From Betaproteobacteria bacterium HGW-Betaproteobacteria-3 (GTDB lineage Bacteria > Pseudomonadota > Gammaproteobacteria > Burkholderiales > Burkholderiaceae_C), in assembly GCA_002842205.1 (NCBI GenBank), contig PHCI01000005.1, positions 110,049 through 174,048 on the forward strand: a stretch of 64,000 nucleotides of DNA. The letters run 5' to 3'. Made by a program: the position numbers and the translations under genes. The notes under the pieces are model-generated. The model made no database searches. It was not told the origin of the DNA and saw nothing but the letters and a program-made list of their open reading frames with translations. Shown here one piece after another: positions 33,106 to 43,202 of this stretch. Each line of letters begins with the position of its first letter. The stretch's first letter is position 1.

Positions 33106-34596
33106 TCATACGGGGCTGTCGATGCGAATCCAGGTGGTCTTCATCTCGGTGTACTTGTCAAGCGCATGAAGCGACTTGTCGCGCCCCACGCCACTTTGCC
33201 TGTACCCGCCAAATGGAACCGTGATGTCGTCTTCGTCGTACTGATTCACGTGGACTGTGCCTGCGCGCAACGCTCGCGCCACACCATGGGCCTTGTTGAG
33301 GTCACGGGTCCATACCGCCGCCTGCAACCCGTACACGCTTTGATTGGCCTGCCGGACCACCTCGACGATGTCCGTGAACGACAGCACGGACAAGACAGGT
33401 CCAAAAATTTCCTCCCGCGCGATCGTCATGTCATTGCGAACACCGTCGAAAATCGTCGGCTGCACGTAGCACCCTCCCGTGTCGCGCAGAACCTGGGCGC
33501 CACCGGCCAGCAGCCGTGCGCCTTCGTTCTTGCCCGCTTCGATGTACCGCAAAACTGTCGCCATCTGCACCTGGTCCACCAAAGCACCCATGATGGTGTT
33601 TGCATTCAGCGGGTCCGCCGGCGCGTACTTCGGCACCAGGGCCAGCGCCTTTTCAAGGAAATGCTCCCGGATGCTTTCCTCGACAAACAGGCGCGAAGGC
33701 GCGTTGCAACTCTCGCCCTGGTTGAAGAAGATGCTGCCGACTGCGGCTTCGACGGCCTTGTCGAGGTCCGGACAATCGGCAAAAACGATATTGGGCGATT
33801 TGCCACCGAGCTCGGTCCAGGCCCGCTTCAGGTTGCTCTGCCCCGCCATGACGTGGATCTGCTTGCCCACGCGCGTCGAGCCCGTGAATGCGATGCAATC
33901 CACGTCCATGTGCAACGCCAGCGGTGAGCCGGCTTCTGGACCAAAGCCCGGAACCACGTTCAAAACCCCCGCCGGAATCCCGGCCTCCATTGCGAGCTCG
34001 GCCATGCGCAATGCGGTCAGAGGAGATTTTTCGCTAGGCTTGAGAACGACGGAGTTTCCGGCCGCCAGGGCCGGTGCGATTTTCCACGCCGCCATGATCA
34101 TGGGGTAATTCCAGGGGACGATCACGCCCACAACACCCACTGGCTCTCGGGTAATCAACGCCAGCGCTGTGCTGGCTGTGGGCGCGATCTCGTCATACAC
34201 CTTGTCGATCGCTTCGCCATACCAGCGAATGCAGTTGGCGGCACTGTTCACGTCAACTCCGCGCGCATAACGTACCGGTTTTCCCATGTCGAGCGTTTCA
34301 GTCAAGGCCAGTTCGTCGCCGTGTGCGATCAGCTGTTCCGCAAAACGGATCATGATCTGCTTGCGCCTGGTGGGTGGCAGCCCGGCCCATCGTCGGTCTT
34401 CGAACGCGGCACGTGCAGCGGCGACGGCTGCATCCACATCGGCTTGGCCGCAACGTGCCACTTGCGTCAAGACGCGTCCATGGACCGGTGAAACACAGTC
34501 GAAAACAGCACCATCCCGGGCTCCGACCCGCTGGCCGTTGACAAATGCCCGCCCATCAAATTTCATCGTCTGCGCATCGGGTGCATTTGCATTCAT
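33106..34596 (-). CDS. puuC: Aldehyde dehydrogenase, gamma-glutamyl-aminobutyraldehyde type
   Basis: 496 residues of the ALDH superfamily: VPWNYPMIMAAWKIAPALAA, catalytic Glu in TELGGKSPN and catalytic Cys in FFNQGESCNAPSR. Closest in style to PuuC, which oxidises gamma-glutamyl-gamma-aminobutyraldehyde in putrescine breakdown. This fits its place at the end of the puuD-puuA-spuC-pot array on the same strand. A terminator lies between it and the porin gene, so it may also be transcribed separately. Use of 3-aminopropanal or other aminoaldehydes is possible. Confidence 0.85.
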   Translation of the reverse strand: MNANAPDAQTMKFDGRAFVNGQRVGARDGAVFDCVSPVHGRVLTQVARCGQADVDAAVAAARAAFEDRRWAGLPPTRRKQIMIRFAEQLIAHGDELALTETLDMGKPVRYARGVDVNSAANCIRWYGEAIDKVYDEIAPTASTALALITREPVGVVGVIVPWNYPMIMAAWKIAPALAAGNSVVLKPSEKSPLTALRMAELAMEAGIPAGVLNVVPGFGPEAGSPLALHMDVDCIAFTGSTRVGKQIHVMAGQSNLKRAWTELGGKSPNIVFADCPDLDKAVEAAVGSIFFNQGESCNAPSRLFVEESIREHFLEKALALVPKYAPADPLNANTIMGALVDQVQMATVLRYIEAGKNEGARLLAGGAQVLRDTGGCYVQPTIFDGVRNDMTIAREEIFGPVLSVLSFTDIVEVVRQANQSVYGLQAAVWTRDLNKAHGVARALRAGTVHVNQYDEDDITVPFGGYRQSGVGRDKSLHALDKYTEMKTTWIRIDSPV

Positions 34597-34662
34597 ACGA
34601 ATCGCTCCTCAAGTGAACGGGGCCTTGCCGCAACCATGGTGGACTTTACCCGTCTGAAAATG

Positions 34663-34693
34663 AAAACGGGGCATCCGTCAAAGGACGCCCCGT
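34663..34693 (-). terminator. Terminator after the DUF3138 porin gene
   Basis: On the minus strand ACGGGGC pairs with GCCCCGT with further pairs inside (GTCC/GGAT-type), followed by TTTTC. It is 19 bases past the porin stop codon. Confidence 0.75.
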
Positions 34694-34711
34694 ACCGTGC
34701 TGCGCACCGCG

Positions 34712-36073
34712 TCAGAACTTCACGACAACAGCGCCGCCCAGCAGGGTGTTGTTCTTGCTGAAGGTGCCGTTTCTCGGATCAAAGAACACATCACCGGACG
34801 CATGGTCAAAGCGAAGCTCAAGCTTCAGCGTCGTGCTTTCGCTGTAGACATAATTCAGACCGGTGGACAAAGCCGTGCGGTTCACACCCCGCGCGGGGTT
34901 GCCCGTGCTGCCAAACCCGTTGCGGCCATCGACGGCAAACCCCGATCCGCTCGGATCATCGGCCGGATCCCAGCCATAGCTCCCATACACACCGCCACCG
35001 TTCTTGTGGTTGTCGATGTAGTCCACACGGGCCAGCGCCTGCAGTCTGGGCGTGATCTTGTACCCGGCAAGCCCGGAAAGACCCCACCATTTGGCGTCAG
35101 CGCCACTGCCATCCCCGGCAGCGTTGCGGATCCTGCCAACGCCCGCCTGACCCTGCAATGTCCAGTCGCCACGAATGTAATAGCCATCGACTTCAAACAG
35201 GTCCGAATCCACACTGTTGCGCGAATGCGCGCCAGCGAAACCAAACCCGCTGAACTCACCCTTGCTGTAGTCCACGCGGTACATCACACCGGGTTTGCGG
35301 GCGCCTCTGCCACGCACACCGTCGATGCTGCCCACCAGGACTTTGCTGAGCCATTTGCCACTGGTGTTCTCGATACCTGCGCCGGTGTAATAACTCGGAA
35401 TTGTGAAATCAAACAGCAGGTTGTGCGTCACCAGCGGATTCAAATGGGCCCACGAATATTCGTAGCCGCTCCAGTCCGGGAATTGCCCGGCCAGCAACCG
35501 GGTTTGCGAACTGTTCAGGGGGACCGAGACCGATCCCTCATGAACGATGGAACCGATATTGGTCGCTGAATTGGCCGCTTTGTGCGGCGCCAGGGTCAGA
35601 CGCCATTTCACGCCGTCCTCGGTCTCCTTCTGGATGTCGAGCATTGCCTGCCCGAAGTACGAATTGTCATAAGAGTAGCCGTCAAATCCGTCGGCAAATT
35701 CTCCCGACCGACCTTGACCGTCAAAGTTGTTGAGGAACACAAAACCCGACGAACGCGCACGCCGGTTGTAAATGTAGGTCGGGTCCACCATGCCACTGAC
35801 CTTCAACCCCTTGAAACCTGACGCAATCGTGCTGTCCTCAGAGGCCTCCACTTTGGTTCGAATCCGGTTGAACTCCTCCGGATCCACGTTGCCGGCAGTG
35901 GCCTTGCTTTCCGTCGCGTCAATTTTTTCCTGCAACGCCTTGATCTGAGCGGCAAACTGCGCACGCATCAACTCAATTTCTTTCTTCAAATCAGCCACGG
36001 ACTGGGCACCCGCACCCATACATGGCAAAGCTGCCGCCATGGCGACGACAAGCAGTCTTTTCTGGAATTTCAT
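34712..36073 (-). CDS. DUF3138-family outer-membrane porin-like protein
   Basis: 453 residues. A Sec signal peptide (MKFQKRLLVVAMAAALPCMG, ending AGAQS) is followed by a short coiled coil (residues ~25-55, ADLKKEIELMRAQFAAQIKA) as in trimeric porins. A long region of alternating polar/aromatic beta strands follows, ending in F (VVVKF), the usual C-terminal signature of outer-membrane barrels. It belongs to what I recall as DUF3138, of unknown substrate. It lies 63 bases after potI on the same strand, inside the polyamine array, so passage of putrescine or other polyamines across the outer membrane is the natural hypothesis. Confidence 0.8.
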   Translation of the reverse strand: MKFQKRLLVVAMAAALPCMGAGAQSVADLKKEIELMRAQFAAQIKALQEKIDATESKATAGNVDPEEFNRIRTKVEASEDSTIASGFKGLKVSGMVDPTYIYNRRARSSGFVFLNNFDGQGRSGEFADGFDGYSYDNSYFGQAMLDIQKETEDGVKWRLTLAPHKAANSATNIGSIVHEGSVSVPLNSSQTRLLAGQFPDWSGYEYSWAHLNPLVTHNLLFDFTIPSYYTGAGIENTSGKWLSKVLVGSIDGVRGRGARKPGVMYRVDYSKGEFSGFGFAGAHSRNSVDSDLFEVDGYYIRGDWTLQGQAGVGRIRNAAGDGSGADAKWWGLSGLAGYKITPRLQALARVDYIDNHKNGGGVYGSYGWDPADDPSGSGFAVDGRNGFGSTGNPARGVNRTALSTGLNYVYSESTTLKLELRFDHASGDVFFDPRNGTFSKNNTLLGGAVVVKF

Positions 36074-36136
36074 GTTTTCTCCTTTAATACCCGTTTCCCT
36101 TTAACGCAAACTCCCAATTTCCTGATCTCAAGCGCC

Positions 36137-36973
36137 TCAGGCCTTGAAGGCGGCGGCCATCTCCTGCGCCCGCCGCCGCTCCAGACGCGCCAGCCAAAGA
36201 CTGGCGGCCACCACCCCCATACTCACGACAAGAACCGTCAACGTTGCAACCGCATTGACCGTGGGATTGAGACCCAGGCGGGCGCGACTGAAGATCACGA
36301 TGGGCATGGTGGTCGAACCAGGGCCAGAAAGAAAAGCCGAAAGCACGACATCGTCCAGCGACAGCGTGAACGCCAACAACCACGCCGACATCAGCGCCTG
36401 CGAAATCAGTGGCAACGTGATGAGAAAGAAAACCTGCCACGGTCGGGCACCCAAATCCAGCGCCGCCTCCTCCAACTGAGGACTCATCTCCTGAAGACGC
36501 GAGGTCACCACCACGGTGGCGTAGGCCATACCCAGGAGCGTGTGCCCGATCCAGATGGTCAGCATTCCCCGGTCGGGGAACCCCGTGGCCCGCTGCACGG
36601 AAACCAGCATCAGCAGCAGCGACAGACCAATGATCACCTCCGGCATGACCAGCGGTGAGCTGACCATTCCCGAAAACAGCGTTCTGCCAGGAAACCGCTT
36701 GAACCGAACCAGGGCAACGGCGGCAAACGTGCCGAGAATGACAGAAGCACAGGCGGTCAGGAATGCGATCTTCAGTGACAGCATGAACCCGGCAATGATC
36801 GCGTCATCCTTCAGGAGCTCACCGTACCATTTGAAGGAAAATCCAGACCAACTCGTCACCAACGGGCTTGCGTTGAAACTCAGGACAATGAGCGTCACGA
36901 TCGGCAAATACAGAAACACGTAGCCCCCGATCAGCCACGAACGGGACGTCACGGCGCCGGCCCGGTTGATCAT
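36137..36973 (-). CDS. potI: Putrescine/spermidine ABC transporter permease
   Basis: 278 residues with six membrane segments and the ABC permease EAA loop (EEAALDLGARPWQVFFLITLP). It resembles PotI/PotC. It overlaps potH by 4 bases (ATGA), so the two are translationally coupled. It forms the channel with PotH. Confidence 0.93.
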   Translation of the reverse strand: MINRAGAVTSRSWLIGGYVFLYLPIVTLIVLSFNASPLVTSWSGFSFKWYGELLKDDAIIAGFMLSLKIAFLTACASVILGTFAAVALVRFKRFPGRTLFSGMVSSPLVMPEVIIGLSLLLMLVSVQRATGFPDRGMLTIWIGHTLLGMAYATVVVTSRLQEMSPQLEEAALDLGARPWQVFFLITLPLISQALMSAWLLAFTLSLDDVVLSAFLSGPGSTTMPIVIFSRARLGLNPTVNAVATLTVLVVSMGVVAASLWLARLERRRAQEMAAAFKA

Positions 36974-37935
36974 GTCCGACTCCTTTCGGAGTTCTCAGCC
37001 TGGTATTTGTTGAACAGCGCCAGCGGCACGATGATCAGCAGCACCATCACGACCGCTACGCTGGCGGCCATGGGCCAGTCGTTGTTGGCAAAGAACTCAT
37101 CCCACAGGACGCGCCCGATCATCAGCGTTTGGGGCCCCCCCAACAGCTCCGGTATCACAAACTCACCCAGGCACGGAATAAAGACCAACAACGCGCCAGC
37201 GATGATGCCTCCCCTGGACAGCGGCACGGTGATACGCCAGAAAGCCTGCCAGGGCGTTGCCCCCAAATCCCGCGCGGCCTCCAGAAGGCGGATGTCCATC
37301 TTCACCAGATTGGCGTATAGCGGCAACACCATGAACGGAAGATAGGTGTACACCATGCCCAGCGTCAGCGAGAACGGCGTATTCATCATTTTCAACGGCT
37401 GATCGATCAGGCCAAGCGCCAGGACGATATTGTTGAAAACGCCGTTGTCCGCCAGCAGCATCTTCCACGCATAGACACGGAGCAGAAATGAGGTCCAGAA
37501 CGGCAGCATGACGAGCATGAGCAGCGCCGGTCGAATGCCGGGACGACTGCGCGCCATGAAATAGGCAAAAGGGTAGCCGATGGCCAGACAGATGACCGTC
37601 GTCAGTGCGGCAAATTTGATGGAGGAAAGGTACGCCCGGACATAGAGGTCATCCTGCACGATGAAAAGATAGTTGCTCAGCTTGATCTGCAGGACCAGCA
37701 GGCCGTCATGAAAGCCCAGCAGGTCCTTGAAGACCACGTTGTCCATCTCGGACACGCTGATCTTGAAAACAACCAAAAATGGCAATGCGAAAAACATCAC
37801 CAAAAAGACAAATGGCACGCCAATGACAAATCGGCGGCCCAAGCGGGACATCAACACGTCAAGCCAACCCGCGTCGGCGATCTGTGACGCCGGTCCGGTT
37901 GTCGGGTCTCGCGGTGATGTGGGGCTGCTTTTCAT
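36970..37935 (-). CDS. potH: Putrescine/spermidine ABC transporter permease
   Basis: 321 residues, six membrane segments after an N-terminal cytoplasmic lead, EAA loop LEAARDLGATPWQAFWRITVP and the PotH/PotB-like segment PCLGEFVIPELLGGP. It overlaps potG by 4 bases and potI by 4 bases. Confidence 0.93.
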   Translation of the reverse strand: MKSSPTSPRDPTTGPASQIADAGWLDVLMSRLGRRFVIGVPFVFLVMFFALPFLVVFKISVSEMDNVVFKDLLGFHDGLLVLQIKLSNYLFIVQDDLYVRAYLSSIKFAALTTVICLAIGYPFAYFMARSRPGIRPALLMLVMLPFWTSFLLRVYAWKMLLADNGVFNNIVLALGLIDQPLKMMNTPFSLTLGMVYTYLPFMVLPLYANLVKMDIRLLEAARDLGATPWQAFWRITVPLSRGGIIAGALLVFIPCLGEFVIPELLGGPQTLMIGRVLWDEFFANNDWPMAASVAVVMVLLIIVPLALFNKYQAENSERSRT

Positions 37936-39095
37936 TGGGTCAGCACCACGACATCACTGCCCCACCACCAGATATGCACACGGTCTCCGAGACTCAGGTG
38001 ATTTTCATCGTGGCGGGCATCATTGGCTTTGGTAACCTTGACCACCAGCCCCGTTGGTAACGCCACGTGATAGGTGGTCTGACTGCCCAGATACGCCAGG
38101 CTGCGAACTTCACCCTGCGCCGTATTGAAGCCAATCTCGGCAGGGATTTCGAAATCGTCGACGCCTGGCGCCTCTTTCTGGATACAGATCTTCTCGGGTC
38201 GGATGGCCACATGCACCGCCATGCCCGCTGTCCCGGTAATGCCATGACTGACGTAATGACGGGACTCGGGTGAATCGATCACGACGTGGTCCGCTTCGTC
38301 CTCGGTGACGTTGCCTTTGAACAGATTCACGCTACCTATGAAATCGGCCACAAACCGGCAATTCGGCGTTTCGTAAATGTCGCCTGGACGCCCCACCTGG
38401 AGAATTTTCCCCTCGCTCATGACGCCGATTCGCGATGCCATGGTCATGGCTTCTTCCTGATCGTGGGTCACCATGACGCAGGTCACGCCAACTTGCCGGA
38501 TGATGCTGGCCAGCTCAAGTTGCGTGCGCTCCCGCAGCTTCTTGTCGAGTGCCCCCAAGGGTTCATCCAGCAGCAGCAACTGCGGTCGCTTGGCCAGACT
38601 GCGGGCCAACGCCACGCGCTGCTGCTGGCCGCCGGACAGCTGGTGCGGTTTGCGCTTTGCGTAAGCATTGAGCTGAACCAGAGACAGCATTTTTTCGACC
38701 TGCGCCGCCACCTCGTCGCGCGGGAGCTTGTCACGTCGCAGGCCGAACGCCACGTTGTCCCACACGCTCAAATGCGGAAAAAGAGCGTAGCTCTGGAACA
38801 TCATGTTCACCGGCCGGTCATTGGGCTGGAGCCGGGTCAAATCCTGGCCCTGCAGCAGGATCTGGCCGGAAGTCGGCGCCTCAAAACCGGCCAGCATGCG
38901 CAACAAGGTGGATTTGCCGCATCCGGACGACCCCAACAAGGCAAAAATTTCGCCTTTCTCGATGTCGAGTGAAACTCCGTCAACCGCCACGGCGTCGTCA
39001 AATTTCTTGACGAGCGCCTGGATGCGAAGGTAGGGCTCCACACGCACCGGGTTCGTGGCTGTGCCGCCACTGGACGCAACAACCGCCATGATCAA
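37932..39095 (-). CDS. potG: Putrescine/spermidine ABC transporter ATP-binding protein
   Basis: 387 residues. Walker A GSSGCGKST, signature LSGGQQQRVALARSLA, Walker B LLLDEPLGALD and the H-loop VTHDQEEAMT, followed by a C-terminal TOBE regulatory domain. It is the motor of the PotFGHI importer. It overlaps potF and potH by 4 bases each. Confidence 0.95.
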   Translation of the reverse strand: MIMAVVASSGGTATNPVRVEPYLRIQALVKKFDDAVAVDGVSLDIEKGEIFALLGSSGCGKSTLLRMLAGFEAPTSGQILLQGQDLTRLQPNDRPVNMMFQSYALFPHLSVWDNVAFGLRRDKLPRDEVAAQVEKMLSLVQLNAYAKRKPHQLSGGQQQRVALARSLAKRPQLLLLDEPLGALDKKLRERTQLELASIIRQVGVTCVMVTHDQEEAMTMASRIGVMSEGKILQVGRPGDIYETPNCRFVADFIGSVNLFKGNVTEDEADHVVIDSPESRHYVSHGITGTAGMAVHVAIRPEKICIQKEAPGVDDFEIPAEIGFNTAQGEVRSLAYLGSQTTYHVALPTGLVVKVTKANDARHDENHLSLGDRVHIWWWGSDVVVLTQ

Positions 39096-40225
39096 AGACC
39101 GGTTTTGAACGAGGTGTACAAACGGGTCTGAAGCCGCCGGATGTCGCTGTTGATCGCTTTCGGCGGAACCATCTTGGCCATGTCCTCAGAGCTGGGGAAA
39201 ACGGATGGATTGTTGGCCACCTCGGGCTTCACAAACTTCCGGCTTTCCTTGTTGGGGTTGGCATAGAACACCGTGTTGGTCAAAGAAGCGTGCACCTCCG
39301 GCCGCATGATGTAGTTGATGAAAATATGCGCATTTCCAGGGCGCGGCGCATCGGCCGGAATGGCCATGGTGTCAAAGAACAGCAAACCGCCGGTCTTGGG
39401 AATGAGCGCCTCGATCTTTTGCCCGGTCTTGCTGTCGATGGCTCGCTGGCGCGCAATGCTGATGTCGCCTGACCAGCCCACGGCCATGCAAATGGACCCG
39501 CTGACCATGTCGTTGATGTAGCCCGACGAACTGAACAGCGTCACGCTGGGCCGCACGGTCTTGAGCAACGCTGCGACCGCGGCATAGTCCGCCTGGCTTT
39601 TGCTGTAGGGGTCCTTGCCGAGATAGTGCAACGCCGCGGGCAGGATGTCGGACGCGCTGTCCAGAAAACTCACGCCGCACGACTTGAGTTTGGAGATGTA
39701 CTTCGGGTTGAACGCAAGCTCCCAGACATTCTCTGGCATGGGCTCGGCACCAAGTGCCGCCTTGACTTTGTCGACATTGATGCCCACGGTGGTAAAGCCC
39801 CACAACCAGTCGACCAGGTGCTGGTTGCCTGGATCGACGGCGGCCAGCTGTTTTTGTATATCCGGGTCCAGATTCTTCAGGTTGGGCAGCTTGGACTTGT
39901 CGAGCTTGGCCAGCAGGCCGCCTTCAATCTGCAGCCGCGCCCAGTTGGACGACGGCACCACGATGTCGTACCCGGTTTTGCCGGCCACCAGTTTGGCATG
40001 AAGGATTTCGTTGCTGTCAAAGTTGTCGTAACGCACCTTGATGCCGGTTTCCTTCTCGAAGTTCGCAATGGTGTCTGGCGCAATGTAATCCGACCAGTTG
40101 TAAATATTGAGGACTTTTTCCTCCTGCTGCGCCTGGGCCTGCGTCGCTACGCCGCCCAGCACGGCCGTTGCACACAGTGCCGACAGAATTTTCGACAAAC
40201 CCACCCGTTGAAACACATTCCGCAT
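39092..40225 (-). CDS. potF: Putrescine-binding periplasmic protein
   Basis: 377 residues. The signal peptide ends TQAQAQQEE. The mature protein starts with the PotF/PotD hallmark LNIYNWSDYIAPDTI and contains KTGYDIVVPSSNW and MAVGWSGDI. Tryptophan and Asp residues in these motifs line the polyamine pocket in the family. ATG at 40225 has GGAG 8 bases upstream; a longer frame is not credible. The 116-base gap to the aminotransferase gene holds a GGTGCCA motif. Confidence 0.93.
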   Translation of the reverse strand: MRNVFQRVGLSKILSALCATAVLGGVATQAQAQQEEKVLNIYNWSDYIAPDTIANFEKETGIKVRYDNFDSNEILHAKLVAGKTGYDIVVPSSNWARLQIEGGLLAKLDKSKLPNLKNLDPDIQKQLAAVDPGNQHLVDWLWGFTTVGINVDKVKAALGAEPMPENVWELAFNPKYISKLKSCGVSFLDSASDILPAALHYLGKDPYSKSQADYAAVAALLKTVRPSVTLFSSSGYINDMVSGSICMAVGWSGDISIARQRAIDSKTGQKIEALIPKTGGLLFFDTMAIPADAPRPGNAHIFINYIMRPEVHASLTNTVFYANPNKESRKFVKPEVANNPSVFPSSEDMAKMVPPKAINSDIRRLQTRLYTSFKTGL

Positions 40226-40256
40226 GTTGATGCTCCAGTAGTCAGTTAAAGCCGTA

Positions 40257-40263
40257 TGGCACC
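40257..40263 (-). promoter_or_regulatory. GGTGCCA motif upstream of potF
   Basis: On the minus strand GTTGGGTGCCATAC lies 32 bases before the potF start. The same GGTGCCA heptamer occurs twice in each of the other two intergenic regions of the polyamine cluster. On its own a heptamer could be chance. Confidence 0.35.
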
Positions 40264-40341
40264 CAACGAGGCGCGCCACAACCCGAAAACCATCCAAATC
40301 ACAGTCTTCTTGCCCCGATGATATAAAAACCAAAGCAATCG

Positions 40342-41781
40342 TTATGCCATCCAGCCGTTCTGGCGCACATCCTGCAGCGTCAGGTCCAGACACCGCTGGA
40401 TCAAATCCACCATCTCGTCCACCTGGTCGCGTGTCATGACCAAAGGCGGCGCAATGATCATCCGGTCGCCCACGGCGCGCATGATCAGCCCGTTACGGAA
40501 GCAATGCCCCCGGCACAGCATGCCCACGCCCAGCCCGGGCGCAAAGCGTTCGTGCGTGGCCGGGTTCTTCACCAGCAGCAGGCCGGCCACAAAACCGCAG
40601 GTCTCGGCCGAGCCCACCAGCGGGTGCGTCGCCAGCGCATTGAACCGTTGCGCCAGATAGGGGCCGGTGTCGCTGCGCACGCGCTGCGGCAGTTGTTCAC
40701 GCTCCATGACGTCCAGATTGGCCAGCGCCACGGCGCAGGCCACCGGGTGGCCGCTGTAGGTGTAGCCGTGGTTGAATTCACCACCCTTTTCGATGAGCAC
40801 CTTGGCCACGCGGTCGCCCACCATCACCCCGCCCAGCGGGATGTAGCCACTGGTCACGCCCTTGGCAAACGTCACCAGATCAGGCCGGTAGCCGAACTTC
40901 TCGTAGGCAAACCAATGCCCCAGCCGTCCAAAAGCGCAGATCACCTCGTCGCTGATCAGCAGAATGCCGTATCGGTCCACGATGCGCTGGATCTCGGGCC
41001 AGTAGGTGGCAGGGGGAATGATCACGCCGCCCGCGCCCTGCACCGGTTCGGCGATGAACGCCGCCACCTTGTCCGGCCCGACCGCCAGGATTTTTTCCTC
41101 CAGCCAGCCCGCCGCCCGGACGCCAAATTCGTCGGCCGTCTCGCCGGGCCGCGCACCTTCCAGAAAATACGGTTGCCCGATGTGCGTGATGCCGGGGATC
41201 GGCAAGTCGCCCTGCGCATGCATGCCGCTCATGCCCCCCAGCGAGGCCCCCGCCATGGTGCTGCCGTGGTAGGCGTTCTCGCGGCTGATGATGACCTTGC
41301 GCTGCGGCTGGCCCAGCAAGTCCCAATAGCGGCGCACCATGCGCACATTGGTGTCGTTGCTCTCGCTGCCACTGCTGGAGAAGAACACATGCTGAAAGCT
41401 GCGCCCGTCCACCACCGGCGCCAGCGCCGCCAGCCGTGTCGCGAGTTGCACCGCCGGTAAGTTGGTGGTCTGGAAAAAGCTGTTGTAAAACGGCAGCGTC
41501 ATCATCTGCTGGTAGGCCGCGTCGGCCAGTTCCTTGCGGCCATACCCGGCATTGACGCACCACAGTCCGCTCATGGCGTCCAGCAGTTTGTCGCCTTCGG
41601 AATCCCACACGTAAATGTTGTCAGCCCGCGTGATCACGCGCGCGCCGCGCGTGGCCAGATCGCCGTGGTCGGTAAAAGGGTGCAGATAGTGGGCGCTGTC
41701 GAGCGCCTGGATTTGCGCCGTGTCCTGCGCAGCGACACGGCGCACCAGGGCTGGCGGCGCGATGAGATGGGGGGCGGTCAT
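40342..41781 (-). CDS. spuC: Class III aminotransferase, putrescine-pyruvate (SpuC-like)
   Basis: 479 residues. PLP-binding landmarks: SSSGSESNDTNVRMVRRYW, AYHGSTMAGASLGG, ISDEVICAFGRLG and the Schiff-base Lys in TFAKGVTSGYIPLGG. It resembles SpuC/YgjG-type polyamine aminotransferases of omega type. It lies 37 bases after puuA, so the cell appears to hold both the gamma-glutamyl route (Puu) and the direct transamination route for putrescine. The amino acceptor is not proven from sequence. Confidence 0.87.
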   Translation of the reverse strand: MTAPHLIAPPALVRRVAAQDTAQIQALDSAHYLHPFTDHGDLATRGARVITRADNIYVWDSEGDKLLDAMSGLWCVNAGYGRKELADAAYQQMMTLPFYNSFFQTTNLPAVQLATRLAALAPVVDGRSFQHVFFSSSGSESNDTNVRMVRRYWDLLGQPQRKVIISRENAYHGSTMAGASLGGMSGMHAQGDLPIPGITHIGQPYFLEGARPGETADEFGVRAAGWLEEKILAVGPDKVAAFIAEPVQGAGGVIIPPATYWPEIQRIVDRYGILLISDEVICAFGRLGHWFAYEKFGYRPDLVTFAKGVTSGYIPLGGVMVGDRVAKVLIEKGGEFNHGYTYSGHPVACAVALANLDVMEREQLPQRVRSDTGPYLAQRFNALATHPLVGSAETCGFVAGLLLVKNPATHERFAPGLGVGMLCRGHCFRNGLIMRAVGDRMIIAPPLVMTRDQVDEMVDLIQRCLDLTLQDVRQNGWMA

Positions 41782-41817
41782 GGTGGGCTTGCTTTCACAA
41801 CAAAGGCTGGGGGTGCG

Positions 41818-43197
41818 TCAGACGTGCAGCAGCAGGTGCTCGCGTTCCCAGGGTGAAATCACTTTCATGAATTCCTCGAACTCCAGCTCTTTCACCTCTG
41901 AATACACGGTGATGAAATCCTTGCCCAGCACCTCGTGCAGGTCGGATTCGCGGCGCAGCCAGTCCAGCGCCTCGCCCTGGCTGCGTGGCAGGTTGAAGGG
42001 CGCCAGGTAGGCGTCGCCCTTCATCTCGGCCTTGGGCATGATCTTGTTCTTGAGCCCCAGGTAGCCGCAGGCCAGCGTCATGGCCAGCGCCACATACGGG
42101 TTGGCGTCGGCACCGATCACGCGGTTTTCGATGCGCCGGGCCTGGGGCGACGAAATCGGCGAGCGGATGCCGACCGTGCGGTTGTCGTAACCCCATTCGA
42201 TGTTGATGGGTGCCGCGGTGTTGCGCGACAGCCGGCGGTAGCTGTTCACGTACGGGGCCACCAGCGCCATGGCAGCAGGAATGTAGCGCTGCAGGCCACC
42301 GATGTAGTGCATGAACGCCTCGGACGGCGTGCCGTCGTCGTTGCTGAAGATGTTCTTGCCGGTTTCCTTGCTGACGATGCTCTGGTGCACGTGCATGGCG
42401 CTGCCCGGTTCGGTGGCGATCGGTTTGGCCATGAAGGTGGCGTACATATCGTGGCGCAGCGCGGCCTCACGCACCGTGCGCTTGAAGAAGAACACCTCAT
42501 CGGCCAACCCCAGCGGATGCGCATGGAAGAAGTTGATCTCCATCTGCCCGGCGCCCGCTTCGTGGATCAGCGTGTCCACATTGAGCTCCATCTTTTCGCA
42601 GTATTCGTAGATTTCTTCGAACAACGGATCGAATTCATTGACGGCGTCGATGCTGTACGACTGGCGCGAGGTTTCGGCGCGCCCACTGCGCCCGATCGGC
42701 GCCTTGAGCAGGGTGTTGGGGTCGGTGTTGCGCGCCACCAGATAGAACTCGAGCTCGGGCGCGACCACCGGGTCCAGCCCTTCCGCGTCGTACAGCTCGC
42801 ACACGCGGCGCAGCACGCTGCGCGGTGCAAACGGCACGATCTTGCCGTCGCGGTCAAAGCAGTCGTGGATCACCTGCGCCGTCGGGTCGGTGGCCCACGG
42901 CACGATCCGCACCGTGGACGGGTCGGGCCGCAGGTGCATGTCGCGGTCATTCGGGCTGATCACGTCGTAATAAGGCCCCTGATCCGGGAATTCGCCGGTC
43001 ACGCCCATGCCCACGATGGCTTCCGGCAGCCGCATGCCGCGGTCTTCGGTGAATTTTTCGCGCGGCAGGATCTTGCCGCGGGCCACGCCGGTGAGGTCAG
43101 GCACCAGGCATTCGACTTCGGTCACGCGGCGTTCGTTCAACCATCGTTCGAGGTCGTTGAAGGTCGTGAGTTTTTTGCTTGCTTCCATGGGATCCAT
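41818..43197 (-). CDS. puuA: Gamma-glutamylputrescine synthetase (GS family)
   Basis: About 459 residues. GS motifs: ECLVPDLTGVARGK, APELEFYLV, HEAGAGQMEINF, GSAMHVHQSI, NIEWGYDNRTVGIRSP and RIENRVIGADANPYVALA. It ligates glutamate to putrescine with ATP, the entry of the Puu pathway. ATG at 43197 lies five bases past the puuD stop; ATG at 43188 would remove three residues. puuD upstream and spuC downstream support the assignment. Confidence 0.9.
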   Translation of the reverse strand: MDPMEASKKLTTFNDLERWLNERRVTEVECLVPDLTGVARGKILPREKFTEDRGMRLPEAIVGMGVTGEFPDQGPYYDVISPNDRDMHLRPDPSTVRIVPWATDPTAQVIHDCFDRDGKIVPFAPRSVLRRVCELYDAEGLDPVVAPELEFYLVARNTDPNTLLKAPIGRSGRAETSRQSYSIDAVNEFDPLFEEIYEYCEKMELNVDTLIHEAGAGQMEINFFHAHPLGLADEVFFFKRTVREAALRHDMYATFMAKPIATEPGSAMHVHQSIVSKETGKNIFSNDDGTPSEAFMHYIGGLQRYIPAAMALVAPYVNSYRRLSRNTAAPINIEWGYDNRTVGIRSPISSPQARRIENRVIGADANPYVALAMTLACGYLGLKNKIMPKAEMKGDAYLAPFNLPRSQGEALDWLRRESDLHEVLGKDFITVYSEVKELEFEEFMKVISPWEREHLLLHV

Positions 43198-43202
43198 CCG
43201 TT